Source of the DNA: Myxococcales bacterium
GTDB taxonomy: Bacteria; Myxococcota; Myxococcia; Myxococcales; Myxococcaceae
Reading direction: 5' to 3'
DNA: 16,871 bases
Assembly: GCA_003153055.1 (NCBI GenBank)
Contig: PMBV01000171.1
Span: forward strand, 1,306-18,176
Part shown: piece by piece, positions 1-5,391 of the stretch
Layout of the letters: each line of letters starts with the position of its first letter
How positions within the stretch are numbered: the first letter of the stretch is position 1
Translations under genes and position numbers: made by a program
The notes under the pieces: generated by a model
Told to the model about the DNA's origin: nothing
The model's input: the letters and a program-made list of their open reading frames with translations, nothing else
Database searches by the model: none

Positions 1-318
1 GTAGGCGGTGTACCAGCCGGGGTTCTGGAGGATGTTCCGCTGAATCACCCCGGGCATCAGCGTGCCGGAGTAGCCCGCGCCGATGAAGCTCTTGTAGACC
101 TGGTTCTTGCCCGCCAGCGCCTTGAGCTCCGCGAGGACGGCCGCCTCGGTCAGCGGCGCGGGCAGCTCGAGCGGCTTCTTGAGGCGAATCGTCTTGGGAA
201 TGGTGCCGTCGATCAGCGCATCAAGAGACGGCGCGCCGATCACCTTCAGCATCTCCTCGGTGTCGTGAGAGGAGGGACCGACGTGACGACGCAGAAACGA
301 ATCGAGAGGCTCGAGCAT
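1..318 (-). CDS. gcvP: Glycine dehydrogenase (glycine cleavage P protein), N-terminal part only
   Basis: This is the PLP-dependent glycine decarboxylase of the glycine cleavage system, which decarboxylates glycine and passes the aminomethyl group to the lipoyl arm of GcvH. Only the first 106 residues lie in the window and the gene runs off the left edge. The protein opens MLEPLDSFLRRHVGPSSHDT, then shows the family's GAPSLDALIDGTIP stretch (about residues 28-41) and YIG-type FIGAGYSGTLMPGVIQRN (about 78-95), followed by ENPGWYTAY-like QNPGWYTAY. The match is to the long single-chain GcvP or its first subunit; the missing C-terminus prevents a choice, although the F-RRHVGP opening favours the long form. 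It is the last gene of gcvT-gcvH-gcvP, 85 bp after gcvH. The ATG at 318 has a weak GAGG upstream that sits in a small hairpin. Confidence 0.93.
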   Translation of the reverse strand, partial: MLEPLDSFLRRHVGPSSHDTEEMLKVIGAPSLDALIDGTIPKTIRLKKPLELPAPLTEAAVLAELKALAGKNQVYKSFIGAGYSGTLMPGVIQRNILQNPGWYTAY

Positions 319-342
319 GGCGGCCTCATAGTCGAAGCCGCC
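319..342 (-). promoter_or_regulatory. GC-rich hairpin directly before the gcvP start codon
   Basis: GGCGGC (319-324) and GCCGCC (337-342) form a perfect 6-bp inverted repeat with a 12-nt loop. On the minus-strand mRNA the 3' arm ends at the base before the gcvP ATG (316-318). The only purine-rich ribosome-binding candidate (GAGG) spans the loop end and the first base of that arm. The pairing is visible; a role in setting GcvP output relative to GcvH is inference. Confidence 0.4.
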
Positions 343-403
343 TGCCGCGTCTAAAGGGTCCTTCGAGGCGCAGAGCCTTGCCCACGCCCCCCCAAAAGGG
401 CGA

Positions 404-787
404 CTACTTCGCCGATTCGAGCAGTTTCACGTACGTCGGCTGATCGAGGAGCGCGCTGAACTCCGCGGCGCTGGGCTCGATTTCGATCATCCACGAGGCG
501 TACGGGTCGTCGTTCACCGACCCGGGGGCGTCGACCAGGGCGTCGTTCACCTTGACGACCTTGCCGCTGACCGGCGCGAACAGCTCGGAGACGGCCTTGG
601 TCGACTCGATGACGCCGAAGGACTGGCCCGCCTTCACCTGGGCGCCCACCTTGGGGAGCTCGACGTACACCACGGCTCCGAGGGCGTCTTGAGCGTGGAA
701 GGTGACACCGACCACCACGACCCCGCCGGCCTGCTTCGCCCACTCGTGGTCCTTGGTGTACTTCAGATCTGCCGGGTAATTGGACAT
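404..787 (-). CDS. gcvH: Glycine cleavage system H protein (lipoyl carrier)
   Basis: This is the lipoylated shuttle protein of the glycine cleavage complex; it carries the aminomethyl group from GcvP to GcvT and is reoxidised by dihydrolipoamide dehydrogenase. At 127 aa it has the usual length. The lipoylation site is Lys64 in GVIESTKAVSELFAPVSG, followed by the conserved VNDALVDAPGSVNDDPYASWMIEI. The usual GIT(D/E)HAQ-LGD motif reads GVTFHAQDALGA here (about residues 27-38), so two commonly acidic positions are Phe and Ala. The minus-strand ATG at 787 is preceded by GGAG with a 6-nt spacer. It lies 27 bp after gcvT and 85 bp before gcvP, evidently in the same transcript. Confidence 0.97.
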   Translation of the reverse strand: MSNYPADLKYTKDHEWAKQAGGVVVVGVTFHAQDALGAVVYVELPKVGAQVKAGQSFGVIESTKAVSELFAPVSGKVVKVNDALVDAPGSVNDDPYASWMIEIEPSAAEFSALLDQPTYVKLLESAK

Positions 788-814
788 TGGTTGCTCCAGT
801 AGAATGGGCCCGCT

Positions 815-1897
815 TCAGGGGCGATGGTAAAATGGTGTCTTCACGACCTTCGCCCCGACCTTTCGGCCGCGGATCTCGACTTCGAAGGTGGCCCCTTCGG
901 CCGCCAGCGAGGGAGGCACGTAGCCGATTCCCACGGCCTTGTGAATGGACGGCCCCATGGTTCCGCTCGTCACCTCGCCAACTTTCTGGCCGTCTTTCCA
1001 GATGGGGTAGTGAGAGCGGGGGATTCCGGGCTCGGTCAGCTCGAAGCCCACCAGCTTCCGGGGCACGCCGGCAGCCTTCTGCGCCACGAGGGCCGCCTTG
1101 CCGATGAAGTCCGGCTTGTCGAGCTTGACGATCCACCCCAGGTTGGCCTCGAGGGGCGTGTGGGCGTCATCGATGTCGTTGCCGTAGAGGGCGTACTTCA
1201 TCTCGGTGCGCAGCGAGTCGCGTGCTCCCAGCCCCGCCGGCGCCACCCCATCGCCCTTGCCCTGCTCGAGGAGCGCGAACCACAGGCGCTCTGCCTCGGC
1301 CGGGGCGCAGTACAGCTCGAACCCGTCTTCTCCCGTGTAGCCGGTGCGGGCAATGATGCACTCGACGCCCGCCACCGCCCCGGTGGTGAACCGGTAGGTG
1401 CCGACGCCATCCAAGGGCTTGGCCGCCAGCCGCTGCACGATGCCGAAGGCCTTGGGCCCTTGAATGGCGATCTGCGCGTAGGAATCGGAGCGATCCACCG
1501 GCTTCACCTTGACGGCGTTCTTGGTCATCCAGGCGAAGTCCTTCTCCCGGTTCGACGCGTTGACGCAGATGAAGATGTGCTCCGGGTTGAAGCGGTAGGC
1601 CACCACGTCGTCGACGAAGGTGCCGCGCTCGTCGAGGAGCCCGGCGTAGATCGCCTGGCCATCGGCGGCGCGGGCCAGGTCATTGGTGATGAGACGGTTG
1701 GCCTCCTCGAGGGCGCCGGGCCCGCGGAACTCGATCTCTCCCATGTGTGAGACATCGAAGAGGCCGGCGTGGGTCCGCACCGCCTGGTGCTCCTTCTCGA
1801 GCCCGGCGTACTGGACCGGCATGTCCCAACCGGCGAAATCGACCATTCGGCCACCGAGCTTTCGGTGAGCGGCGTTGAGGGGAGTCTGGCGAGCCAT
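815..1897 (-). CDS. gcvT: Aminomethyltransferase (glycine cleavage T protein)
   Basis: This enzyme is the THF-dependent aminomethyltransferase that releases ammonia from aminomethyl-lipoyl-GcvH and forms 5,10-methylene-THF. Its 360 aa are typical of the family. Visible landmarks are MVDFAGWDMPVQY (18-30), GLFDVSHMGEIEFRG (about 45-59), the acidic VDD at 95-97 that matches the family's catalytic/folate-binding Asp, YTGEDGFELY, GARDSLRTEM, and VTSGTMGPSIHKAVGIGYV near the C-terminus. The ATG at 1897 is preceded by GAGG with a 5-nt spacer. It is the first gene of gcvT-gcvH-gcvP and diverges from metF across 64 bp. No glycine riboswitch would fit in that short leader. Confidence 0.97.
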   Translation of the reverse strand: MARQTPLNAAHRKLGGRMVDFAGWDMPVQYAGLEKEHQAVRTHAGLFDVSHMGEIEFRGPGALEEANRLITNDLARAADGQAIYAGLLDERGTFVDDVVAYRFNPEHIFICVNASNREKDFAWMTKNAVKVKPVDRSDSYAQIAIQGPKAFGIVQRLAAKPLDGVGTYRFTTGAVAGVECIIARTGYTGEDGFELYCAPAEAERLWFALLEQGKGDGVAPAGLGARDSLRTEMKYALYGNDIDDAHTPLEANLGWIVKLDKPDFIGKAALVAQKAAGVPRKLVGFELTEPGIPRSHYPIWKDGQKVGEVTSGTMGPSIHKAVGIGYVPPSLAAEGATFEVEIRGRKVGAKVVKTPFYHRP

Positions 1898-1917
1898 GGA
1901 TACCTCGGAAGTGTGAC

Positions 1918-1929
1918 GTGCGCGCGCAC
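1918..1929. promoter_or_regulatory. 12-bp perfect palindrome between gcvT and metF
   Basis: The sequence GTGCGCGCGCAC is its own reverse complement and lies in the 64-bp divergent gap, 21 bp from the gcvT ATG and 32 bp from the metF ATG. It is the only strong symmetry in the gap. An operator or shared promoter element is possible, but alternating GC in such GC-rich DNA can give palindromes by chance. No clear -35/-10 pair was recognised. Confidence 0.3.
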
Positions 1930-1961
1930 TGTACCGGGTGACGCGGTGAGTTCAACGTGAG

Positions 1962-2840
1962 ATGAATCGCCCCGTGAAGATCCGCAACCGCCTGAACCCG
2001 TCCAAGCCGTGCTTCTCGTTCGAGTTCTTCCCGCCCAAGACGCCGGAGGGAGAGGCCCAGCTCTGGGAGACGCTGGAGGATCTGAAGGCGCTGGAGCCGG
2101 GCTTCGTCTCGGTCACCTACGGGGCGGGCGGCAGCACCCGCGACCGCACCTTGGACCTGGTCTCCCGCATCAGGGAGCGCACCGGCATCGAGGCCATGGC
2201 CCACCTCACCTGTGGCGGGCACACCCGCGATGAGCTCGAGCGGGTGCTCGAAAGGCTCGCCGAGGCGAAGATCGAGAACGTGCTGGCGCTCAGGGGTGAC
2301 CCACCGAAGGGTCTCACCGCCTTCGAGCAGACCGACGGTGGGCTGCGGTTCGCCAGCGAGCTGGTGGGCCTCGTTCGCGAGAAGGGCTTCGGAGTGGGTT
2401 GCGCTGGGTACCCCGAAGGGCACGTCGAGGCGCCGTCGCGGGAGGAGGATCTCAGGAACCTCAAGAAGAAGGTCGACGAGGGCTGCGACTTCGTCATCAC
2501 CCAGCTCTTCTTCGACAACGCCTTCTACTTCGACTTCGTGGAGCGCGCGCGGCACGCCGGCATCAACGTGCCCATCGTGCCGGGCATCATGCCGATCACC
2601 AACTACGAGCAGATTCAGCGCTTCGCTCGCATGTGCGGCGCCACCATGCCGATGCGGCTCGATCTGCAGCTCCAGAAGGTGAAGGACGACACCCAGGCCG
2701 TGATGCAGCTGGGCGTGGCCCACGCGACCGTTCAGTGCATGGAGCTGTTGAACCGGGGCGTTCCCGGCATTCATTTCTACACGCTCAACAAGAGCCCAGC
2801 GACGCGGATGATCGTCAGTGCCCTGCGGGCCCGGGTCTAG
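1962..2840 (+). CDS. metF: 5,10-methylenetetrahydrofolate reductase
   Basis: This flavoenzyme reduces 5,10-methylene-THF to 5-methyl-THF, the methyl donor for methionine synthase. Its 292 aa agree with the roughly 290-300 aa bacterial MetF type without the eukaryotic regulatory domain. Motifs seen are FSFEFFPPKTPEGE (18-31, with catalytic Glu21), VSVTYGAGGSTRDRT, HLTCGGHTRDEL, ENVLALRGDPPKG, GYPEGHVEA, DFVITQLFFDNAFYFDFV and PIVPGIMPITNY. The ATG at 1962 lies just after GTGAG, a poor ribosome-binding site, and the N-terminus fits the family. Its substrate is the product of the divergent gcv operon, and FolD next door uses the same pool, so the neighbourhood makes metabolic sense. Confidence 0.97.
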   Translation: MNRPVKIRNRLNPSKPCFSFEFFPPKTPEGEAQLWETLEDLKALEPGFVSVTYGAGGSTRDRTLDLVSRIRERTGIEAMAHLTCGGHTRDELERVLERLAEAKIENVLALRGDPPKGLTAFEQTDGGLRFASELVGLVREKGFGVGCAGYPEGHVEAPSREEDLRNLKKKVDEGCDFVITQLFFDNAFYFDFVERARHAGINVPIVPGIMPITNYEQIQRFARMCGATMPMRLDLQLQKVKDDTQAVMQLGVAHATVQCMELLNRGVPGIHFYTLNKSPATRMIVSALRARV

Positions 2841-2922
2841 GAACGAATTGGGGCCCCGGAGAGAAGCGCCTCAATGAGCCCCTCGACCATGGGGCGAGGT
2901 GGGCGAGGGTCTCCAGCAACGT

Positions 2923-2972
2923 CACCAATGGTACCATTCGGAAGCGGCTCGCCTCAGATGTAACCATTGGTG
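2923..2972. repeat. CCAATGGT inverted-repeat cluster (candidate operator or stem-loop)
   Basis: CACCAATGGT (2923-2932) is exactly complementary to ACCATTGGTG (2963-2972). The left arm also overlaps AATGGTACCATT (2927-2938), itself a perfect 12-bp palindrome. AATGGT-type half-sites therefore occur three times in 50 bp, in the most AT-rich patch of the gap. This arrangement resembles paired operator sites for a dimeric regulator, but could also fold as a 10-bp stem with a 30-nt loop. No regulator gene is nearby. Confidence 0.45.
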
Positions 2973-2980
2973 CTATTGCT

Positions 2981-3008
2981 GGGGACCCCGGCCCGTCTGC
3001 CGGTCCCC
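2981..3008. repeat. Inverted repeat GGGGACC/GGTCCCC
   Basis: Seven perfectly paired bases (2981-2987 with 3002-3008) enclose a 14-nt loop. An alternative CCGGC/GCCGG pairing exists inside. No T-run follows on either strand, so it is at best an atypical terminator for metF. Confidence 0.35.
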
Positions 3009-3052
3009 TCGACGTGGGTGCGAGAAATCACCAGCACGTGCACCACTCGAGC

Positions 3053-3076
3053 GACCGGCCGAGGGGCTCGGTGGTC
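3053..3076. repeat. Interrupted hairpin, GACC/GGTC plus CCGAG/CTCGG
   Basis: Two stem segments, 3053-3056 with 3073-3076 and 3059-3063 with 3067-3071, are separated by a small internal loop and closed by a GGG loop. It is compact and GC-rich. It is weaker evidence than the neighbouring repeats because such short GC stems are common by chance here. Confidence 0.3.
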
Positions 3077-3174
3077 TCGCCCGGAGCCCCGGACCCCACA
3101 GTCACCGCTCCACCTCAAGGCCGCTTCTTCGTCACTTCCGGGCCCAAGATCAGGGCCTCGTCACTCCCCCGCCC

Positions 3175-3212
3175 TGTCATCACGGAGTACCGTTTTGTAC
3201 ACCGTGATGACA
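3175..3212. repeat. Long inverted repeat: 11-bp perfect arms plus 4-bp inner stem
   Basis: TGTCATCACGG (3175-3185) pairs perfectly with CCGTGATGACA (3202-3212). After one A/A mismatch, GTAC (3187-3190) pairs with GTAC (3197-3200), leaving the 6-nt loop CGTTTT. The 38-bp element is the strongest inverted repeat seen in the window. It lies 58 bp beyond the folD stop and 335 bp beyond the metF stop. It could be a terminator, a stem of a structured RNA, or a large operator. No U-tract follows on either strand, which is not unusual for high-GC bacteria. Confidence 0.6.
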
Positions 3213-3222
3213 CGCTGCGGAG

Positions 3223-3249
3223 CTCGTGCCTACCTCGGGCCGGCACGAG
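3223..3249 (-). terminator. Candidate terminator hairpin after folD
   Basis: CTCGTGCC (3223-3230) and GGCACGAG (3242-3249) form an 8-bp perfect stem with an 11-nt loop, 20 bp beyond the folD stop codon on the minus strand. The position suits termination of folD. There is no T-run, so the assignment rests on stem strength and position alone. Confidence 0.45.
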
Positions 3250-3269
3250 GCTCCCCGCCGGCGTGGGTC

Positions 3270-4127
3270 CTACCGCGCGCCGAGCCGGGCCTTGGCTGCC
3301 TTCACGGTGTTCGCCATCAGCATGGCGATGGTCATCGGACCGACGCCGCCGGGCACCGGGGTGATCCACGAGGCCCGCTCCTTGGCCACCTCGAACTCCA
3401 CGTCGCCCGCCAGCTTGCCGTCGGCGCCGCGGTTCATCCCCACGTCGATGACGACGGCTCCGGGCTTCACCCACTCGCCCTTGACCAGCCGGGTCACCCC
3501 CACCGCTGCCACCACCAGGTCGGCCCGCTGCACCTCGGCGGCCACATCGCTCTTGGAGTGGCACATGGTGACGGTGGCATGCGCGTTGAGGAGCAGCATG
3601 GCCATCGGTCGCCCCACCAAGTTGCTGCGGCCGATGACGACGCACCGCTTGCCCTGCGGCGAGAACCGCACCTCCTCGAGCATGCGCATCACCCCAGATG
3701 GCGTGCAGGGCGTCAGCGCCGGCCGACCCTGAGCGAGGAGGCCCGCGTTGACCGCATGGAGGCCGTCGACGTCTTTGCTGGGATCGATGGCCTCGAGCAC
3801 CTGGTTGGCGTCGAGGTGCTTGGGCAGGGGGAACTGCACGAGAATGCCGTCGACCGTCGGGTCGGCGTTGAGCCTGTGCACCAGGGCGAGGAGCTCAGCC
3901 TGGGTCGTGGCGGCCTCGAGGTGGTAGTGCCAGGAGCCGAAGCCGAGCTCCTTGGCCGTCTTCTCTTTCGAGGTGACGTAGATCTTCGAGCCTTCGTCAT
4001 CGCCCACTCGCACCACGGCGATGCCCGGCGGCCGATGGTAGTGCCGGGCGATGGCCGCGGCTTCGTCCTTGAGGCTCGCCCGAACCTGGGCCGCGAGGGC
4101 TTTCCCGTCGATGAGTTGTGCCGTCAT
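3270..4127 (-). CDS. folD: Bifunctional methylene-THF dehydrogenase / methenyl-THF cyclohydrolase
   Basis: FolD interconverts 5,10-methylene-THF, methenyl-THF and 10-formyl-THF in the cytosol using NADP. The 285 aa match the family. The active-site residues fall where expected: Tyr50 and Lys54 in [15 protein letters not shown] (about 98-105), Asp121 in [18 protein letters not shown], the nucleotide-binding [11 protein letters not shown], and the C-terminal [14 protein letters not shown]. The ATG at 4127 has GAGGG just upstream. It diverges from the djlA-like gene by 52 bp and converges on metF across the repeat-rich gap. It connects the methylene-THF made by GcvTHP to purine and formyl-Met synthesis. 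Confidence 0.97.
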   Translation of the reverse strand: MTAQLIDGKALAAQVRASLKDEAAAIARHYHRPPGIAVVRVGDDEGSKIYVTSKEKTAKELGFGSWHYHLEAATTQAELLALVHRLNADPTVDGILVQFPLPKHLDANQVLEAIDPSKDVDGLHAVNAGLLAQGRPALTPCTPSGVMRMLEEVRFSPQGKRCVVIGRSNLVGRPMAMLLLNAHATVTMCHSKSDVAAEVQRADLVVAAVGVTRLVKGEWVKPGAVVIDVGMNRGADGKLAGDVEFEVAKERASWITPVPGGVGPMTIAMLMANTVKAAKARLGAR

Positions 4128-4179
4128 GGGCCCTCACATACACGCGCCACGCCGCTGCGTCATGCCTATGCTTGGGCCC

Positions 4180-4998
4180 ATGTGGGGCAAAGTCCTCGGC
4201 GCGATGATCGGAGCCGGGCTCGGCCTGGTGATCGCCTGGTCCCCTCCCCTGGCCGTCGGGCTCGGCATCATCGGCCTGGTCCTGGGTCACTTCGTCGTCG
4301 ACCGTGAGCCCGCGCCACCCCAGACCCTCAGCCCGAGGTCGGCCTCCGAGCTGCTCGGCGACTCCACTGGCGCGCGACCGACCGCTCCTGCCGTGGCCAC
4401 CTCCGAGGAGCGAACCCTGGCCGAGGTCCTCTGCCCCGTCTTCATCGAGGTCGCCCGCTGCGACGGCGCGGTCGTCCAGTCAGAGGTGCGGGTCATTCGG
4501 GAGTTCTTCGAGCAGTCGCTGGGCTTCCACCCTCCGGCTGCCGAGGTGGTGCGCGCTTCTCTCAAGGCCGCCCTCAAGACCCCACCACAGGACATCGAGG
4601 CCCTCACTCGCCGCGCCCGAGCGGCCGTGAAGCCCTCGCTCCGGCTCGAGGTGGTGCGGGCGCTCTACGAGCTCGGGCTGGCCGATGCCGAGCTGTCCAA
4701 ACGCGAGGTTGATGTACTCCGGCGGGTGGTGAGCCAGTTCAACCTCTCCGATGAGCAGCTCCAGGACATCACCCGGCAGTACTTCGGCACCGGAGAGGAG
4801 CACTACCGGTGCCTGGGCCTCGACCCCACCGCCGAGGACGAGGAGATCCGCGCCGCGTTCCGGCGCCTGGCGGCCGAGCACCACCCCGATCGGGTCGCCT
4901 CCCTGGGCCCCGAGCGAGTGGAAGCCGCGGCTCAGCGCTTCCGGGCCGTGAAGGACGCGTACGAGGAGCTTCGGAAGCTGCGGGGCCTCGGGCCCTGA
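4180..4998 (+). CDS. djlA: DjlA-like membrane-anchored J-domain co-chaperone with TerB-like domain
   Basis: The architecture is that of DjlA. A glycine-rich hydrophobic N-terminal segment (about 1-40, starting MWGKVLGAMIGAGLGLV) is followed by a TerB-like helical domain (about 75-200, with LCPVFIEVARCDGAVVQSEV and a second acidic DAELSKREVDVL), then a C-terminal J domain (about 207-268) with HPD at 235-237. It should anchor to the inner membrane and stimulate a DnaK-type ATPase. Choosing the ATG at 4180 gives 272 aa, close to E. coli DjlA in length, and starts right at the membrane segment. ATGs at 4162 and 4168 are alternatives. The stop is 1 bp from the stop of the convergent EF-hand gene. 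A specific link to the DnaK paralogue at the right end is only speculative. Confidence 0.85.
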   Translation: MWGKVLGAMIGAGLGLVIAWSPPLAVGLGIIGLVLGHFVVDREPAPPQTLSPRSASELLGDSTGARPTAPAVATSEERTLAEVLCPVFIEVARCDGAVVQSEVRVIREFFEQSLGFHPPAAEVVRASLKAALKTPPQDIEALTRRARAAVKPSLRLEVVRALYELGLADAELSKREVDVLRRVVSQFNLSDEQLQDITRQYFGTGEEHYRCLGLDPTAEDEEIRAAFRRLAAEHHPDRVASLGPERVEAAAQRFRAVKDAYEELRKLRGLGP

Positions 4999-4999
4999 G

Positions 5000-5290
5000 C
5001 TACGTCGCCAACCACCAGGCGCGGAACTCCGACCACGAGATCTTCCCTGAGTGGTTGCTGTCGACGGCGTCGATCGCAACTCCCAGCTCATCTTCGGTGA
5101 TCGCCATGCCCAACGCCTCGAGGAGCCGGGCAAACTCTCGGCGGTCGATGCTGCCGGAGTTGTCGCGATCGTAGGTCCGAAAGATCTCGAACACCTCGTT
5201 GTGCTCCTCTTCCCCGTCATCGAGCTCTGGGTGGCTCATGGGGGCATGCATCGGCGGAGTCCTGCGGGTTGCCACTCGAGTGGTCGTCAT
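5000..5290 (-). CDS. Small EF-hand calcium-binding protein
   Basis: This small acidic protein of 96 aa has a classical pair of EF-hands: loop 1 DRDNSGSIDRRE (residues 41-52) and loop 2 DSNHSGKISWSE (77-88). Both keep Ca-ligand positions 1, 3, 5, 9 and 12, with Gly at 6 and Ile at 8. It begins with a basic, probably disordered tail and an acidic DDGEEE patch, and has no signal peptide, so it is probably a cytosolic Ca2+ sensor or buffer. I chose ATG 5290 because AAGAGGA lies 5 nt upstream; a GTG at 5326 would add 12 residues. It converges on the djlA-like gene with a 1-bp gap and diverges from the deaminase-like gene. The partner protein is unknown. Confidence 0.85.
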   Translation of the reverse strand: MTTTRVATRRTPPMHAPMSHPELDDGEEEHNEVFEIFRTYDRDNSGSIDRREFARLLEALGMAITEDELGVAIDAVDSNHSGKISWSEFRAWWLAT

Positions 5291-5295
5291 CGACG

Positions 5296-5302
5296 TCCTC
5301 TT
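5296..5302 (-). promoter_or_regulatory. Ribosome-binding site deciding the EF-hand start
   Basis: On the minus strand AAGAGGA is followed by CGTCG and then ATG at 5290. This good Shine-Dalgarno match supports the internal ATG over the upstream in-frame GTG at 5326. Confidence 0.6.
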
Positions 5303-5381
5303 GGCCGCGCTTTTCCTAGTCGCCACGGAACCTCCCGGACACCCCCAGTCCTACCACTTCCGGTCACCGGTGGCTTGTGGC

Positions 5382-5386
5382 AAGGA
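5382..5386 (+). promoter_or_regulatory. Ribosome-binding site deciding the deaminase start
   Basis: AAGGA is followed by a 5-nt spacer and then ATG at 5392. The in-frame GTG at 5377 lies before it and would place this motif inside the coding region, so the ATG is preferred. Confidence 0.6.
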
Positions 5387-5391
5387 AGGCC

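Larger units (their letters stand above)
2841..3269. other. 429-bp non-coding region between convergent metF and folD, rich in inverted repeats
   Basis: Open frames here give low-complexity translations rich in Arg, Pro and Ser with no recognisable protein, so I treat the stretch as non-coding. It is far longer than the 1-6 bp gaps at two other convergent junctions in the window, and it contains at least five inverted repeats, listed separately. It must hold the transcription ends of both metF and folD. The number and length of the repeats suggest something more, such as operators, a structured RNA, or a decayed gene. Confidence 0.6.

Noticed and set aside
1898..1961. Glycine riboswitch upstream of gcvT
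   Set aside because: Only 64 bp separate gcvT from metF, too little for a glycine aptamer plus promoter, and no aptamer-like stem arrangement was seen.
1680..2774. A 364-codon open frame on the minus strand across metF and the start of gcvT
   Set aside because: It is antisense to clear MetF and GcvT coding sequence; its translation is His/Leu/Gly/Glu-rich with no recognisable motif. Long antisense frames are expected at this GC content.
2899..3207. A possible 102-codon ORF in the metF-folD gap
   Set aside because: It has no ribosome-binding site and no family resemblance, its composition is atypical, and it runs through the strong inverted repeat at 3175-3212. A non-coding reading fits better.
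5377..5391. GTG start for the deaminase-family gene
   Set aside because: The ATG at 5392 has AAGGA at proper spacing, and homology begins just after it. The GTG has no ribosome-binding site and adds only five residues.
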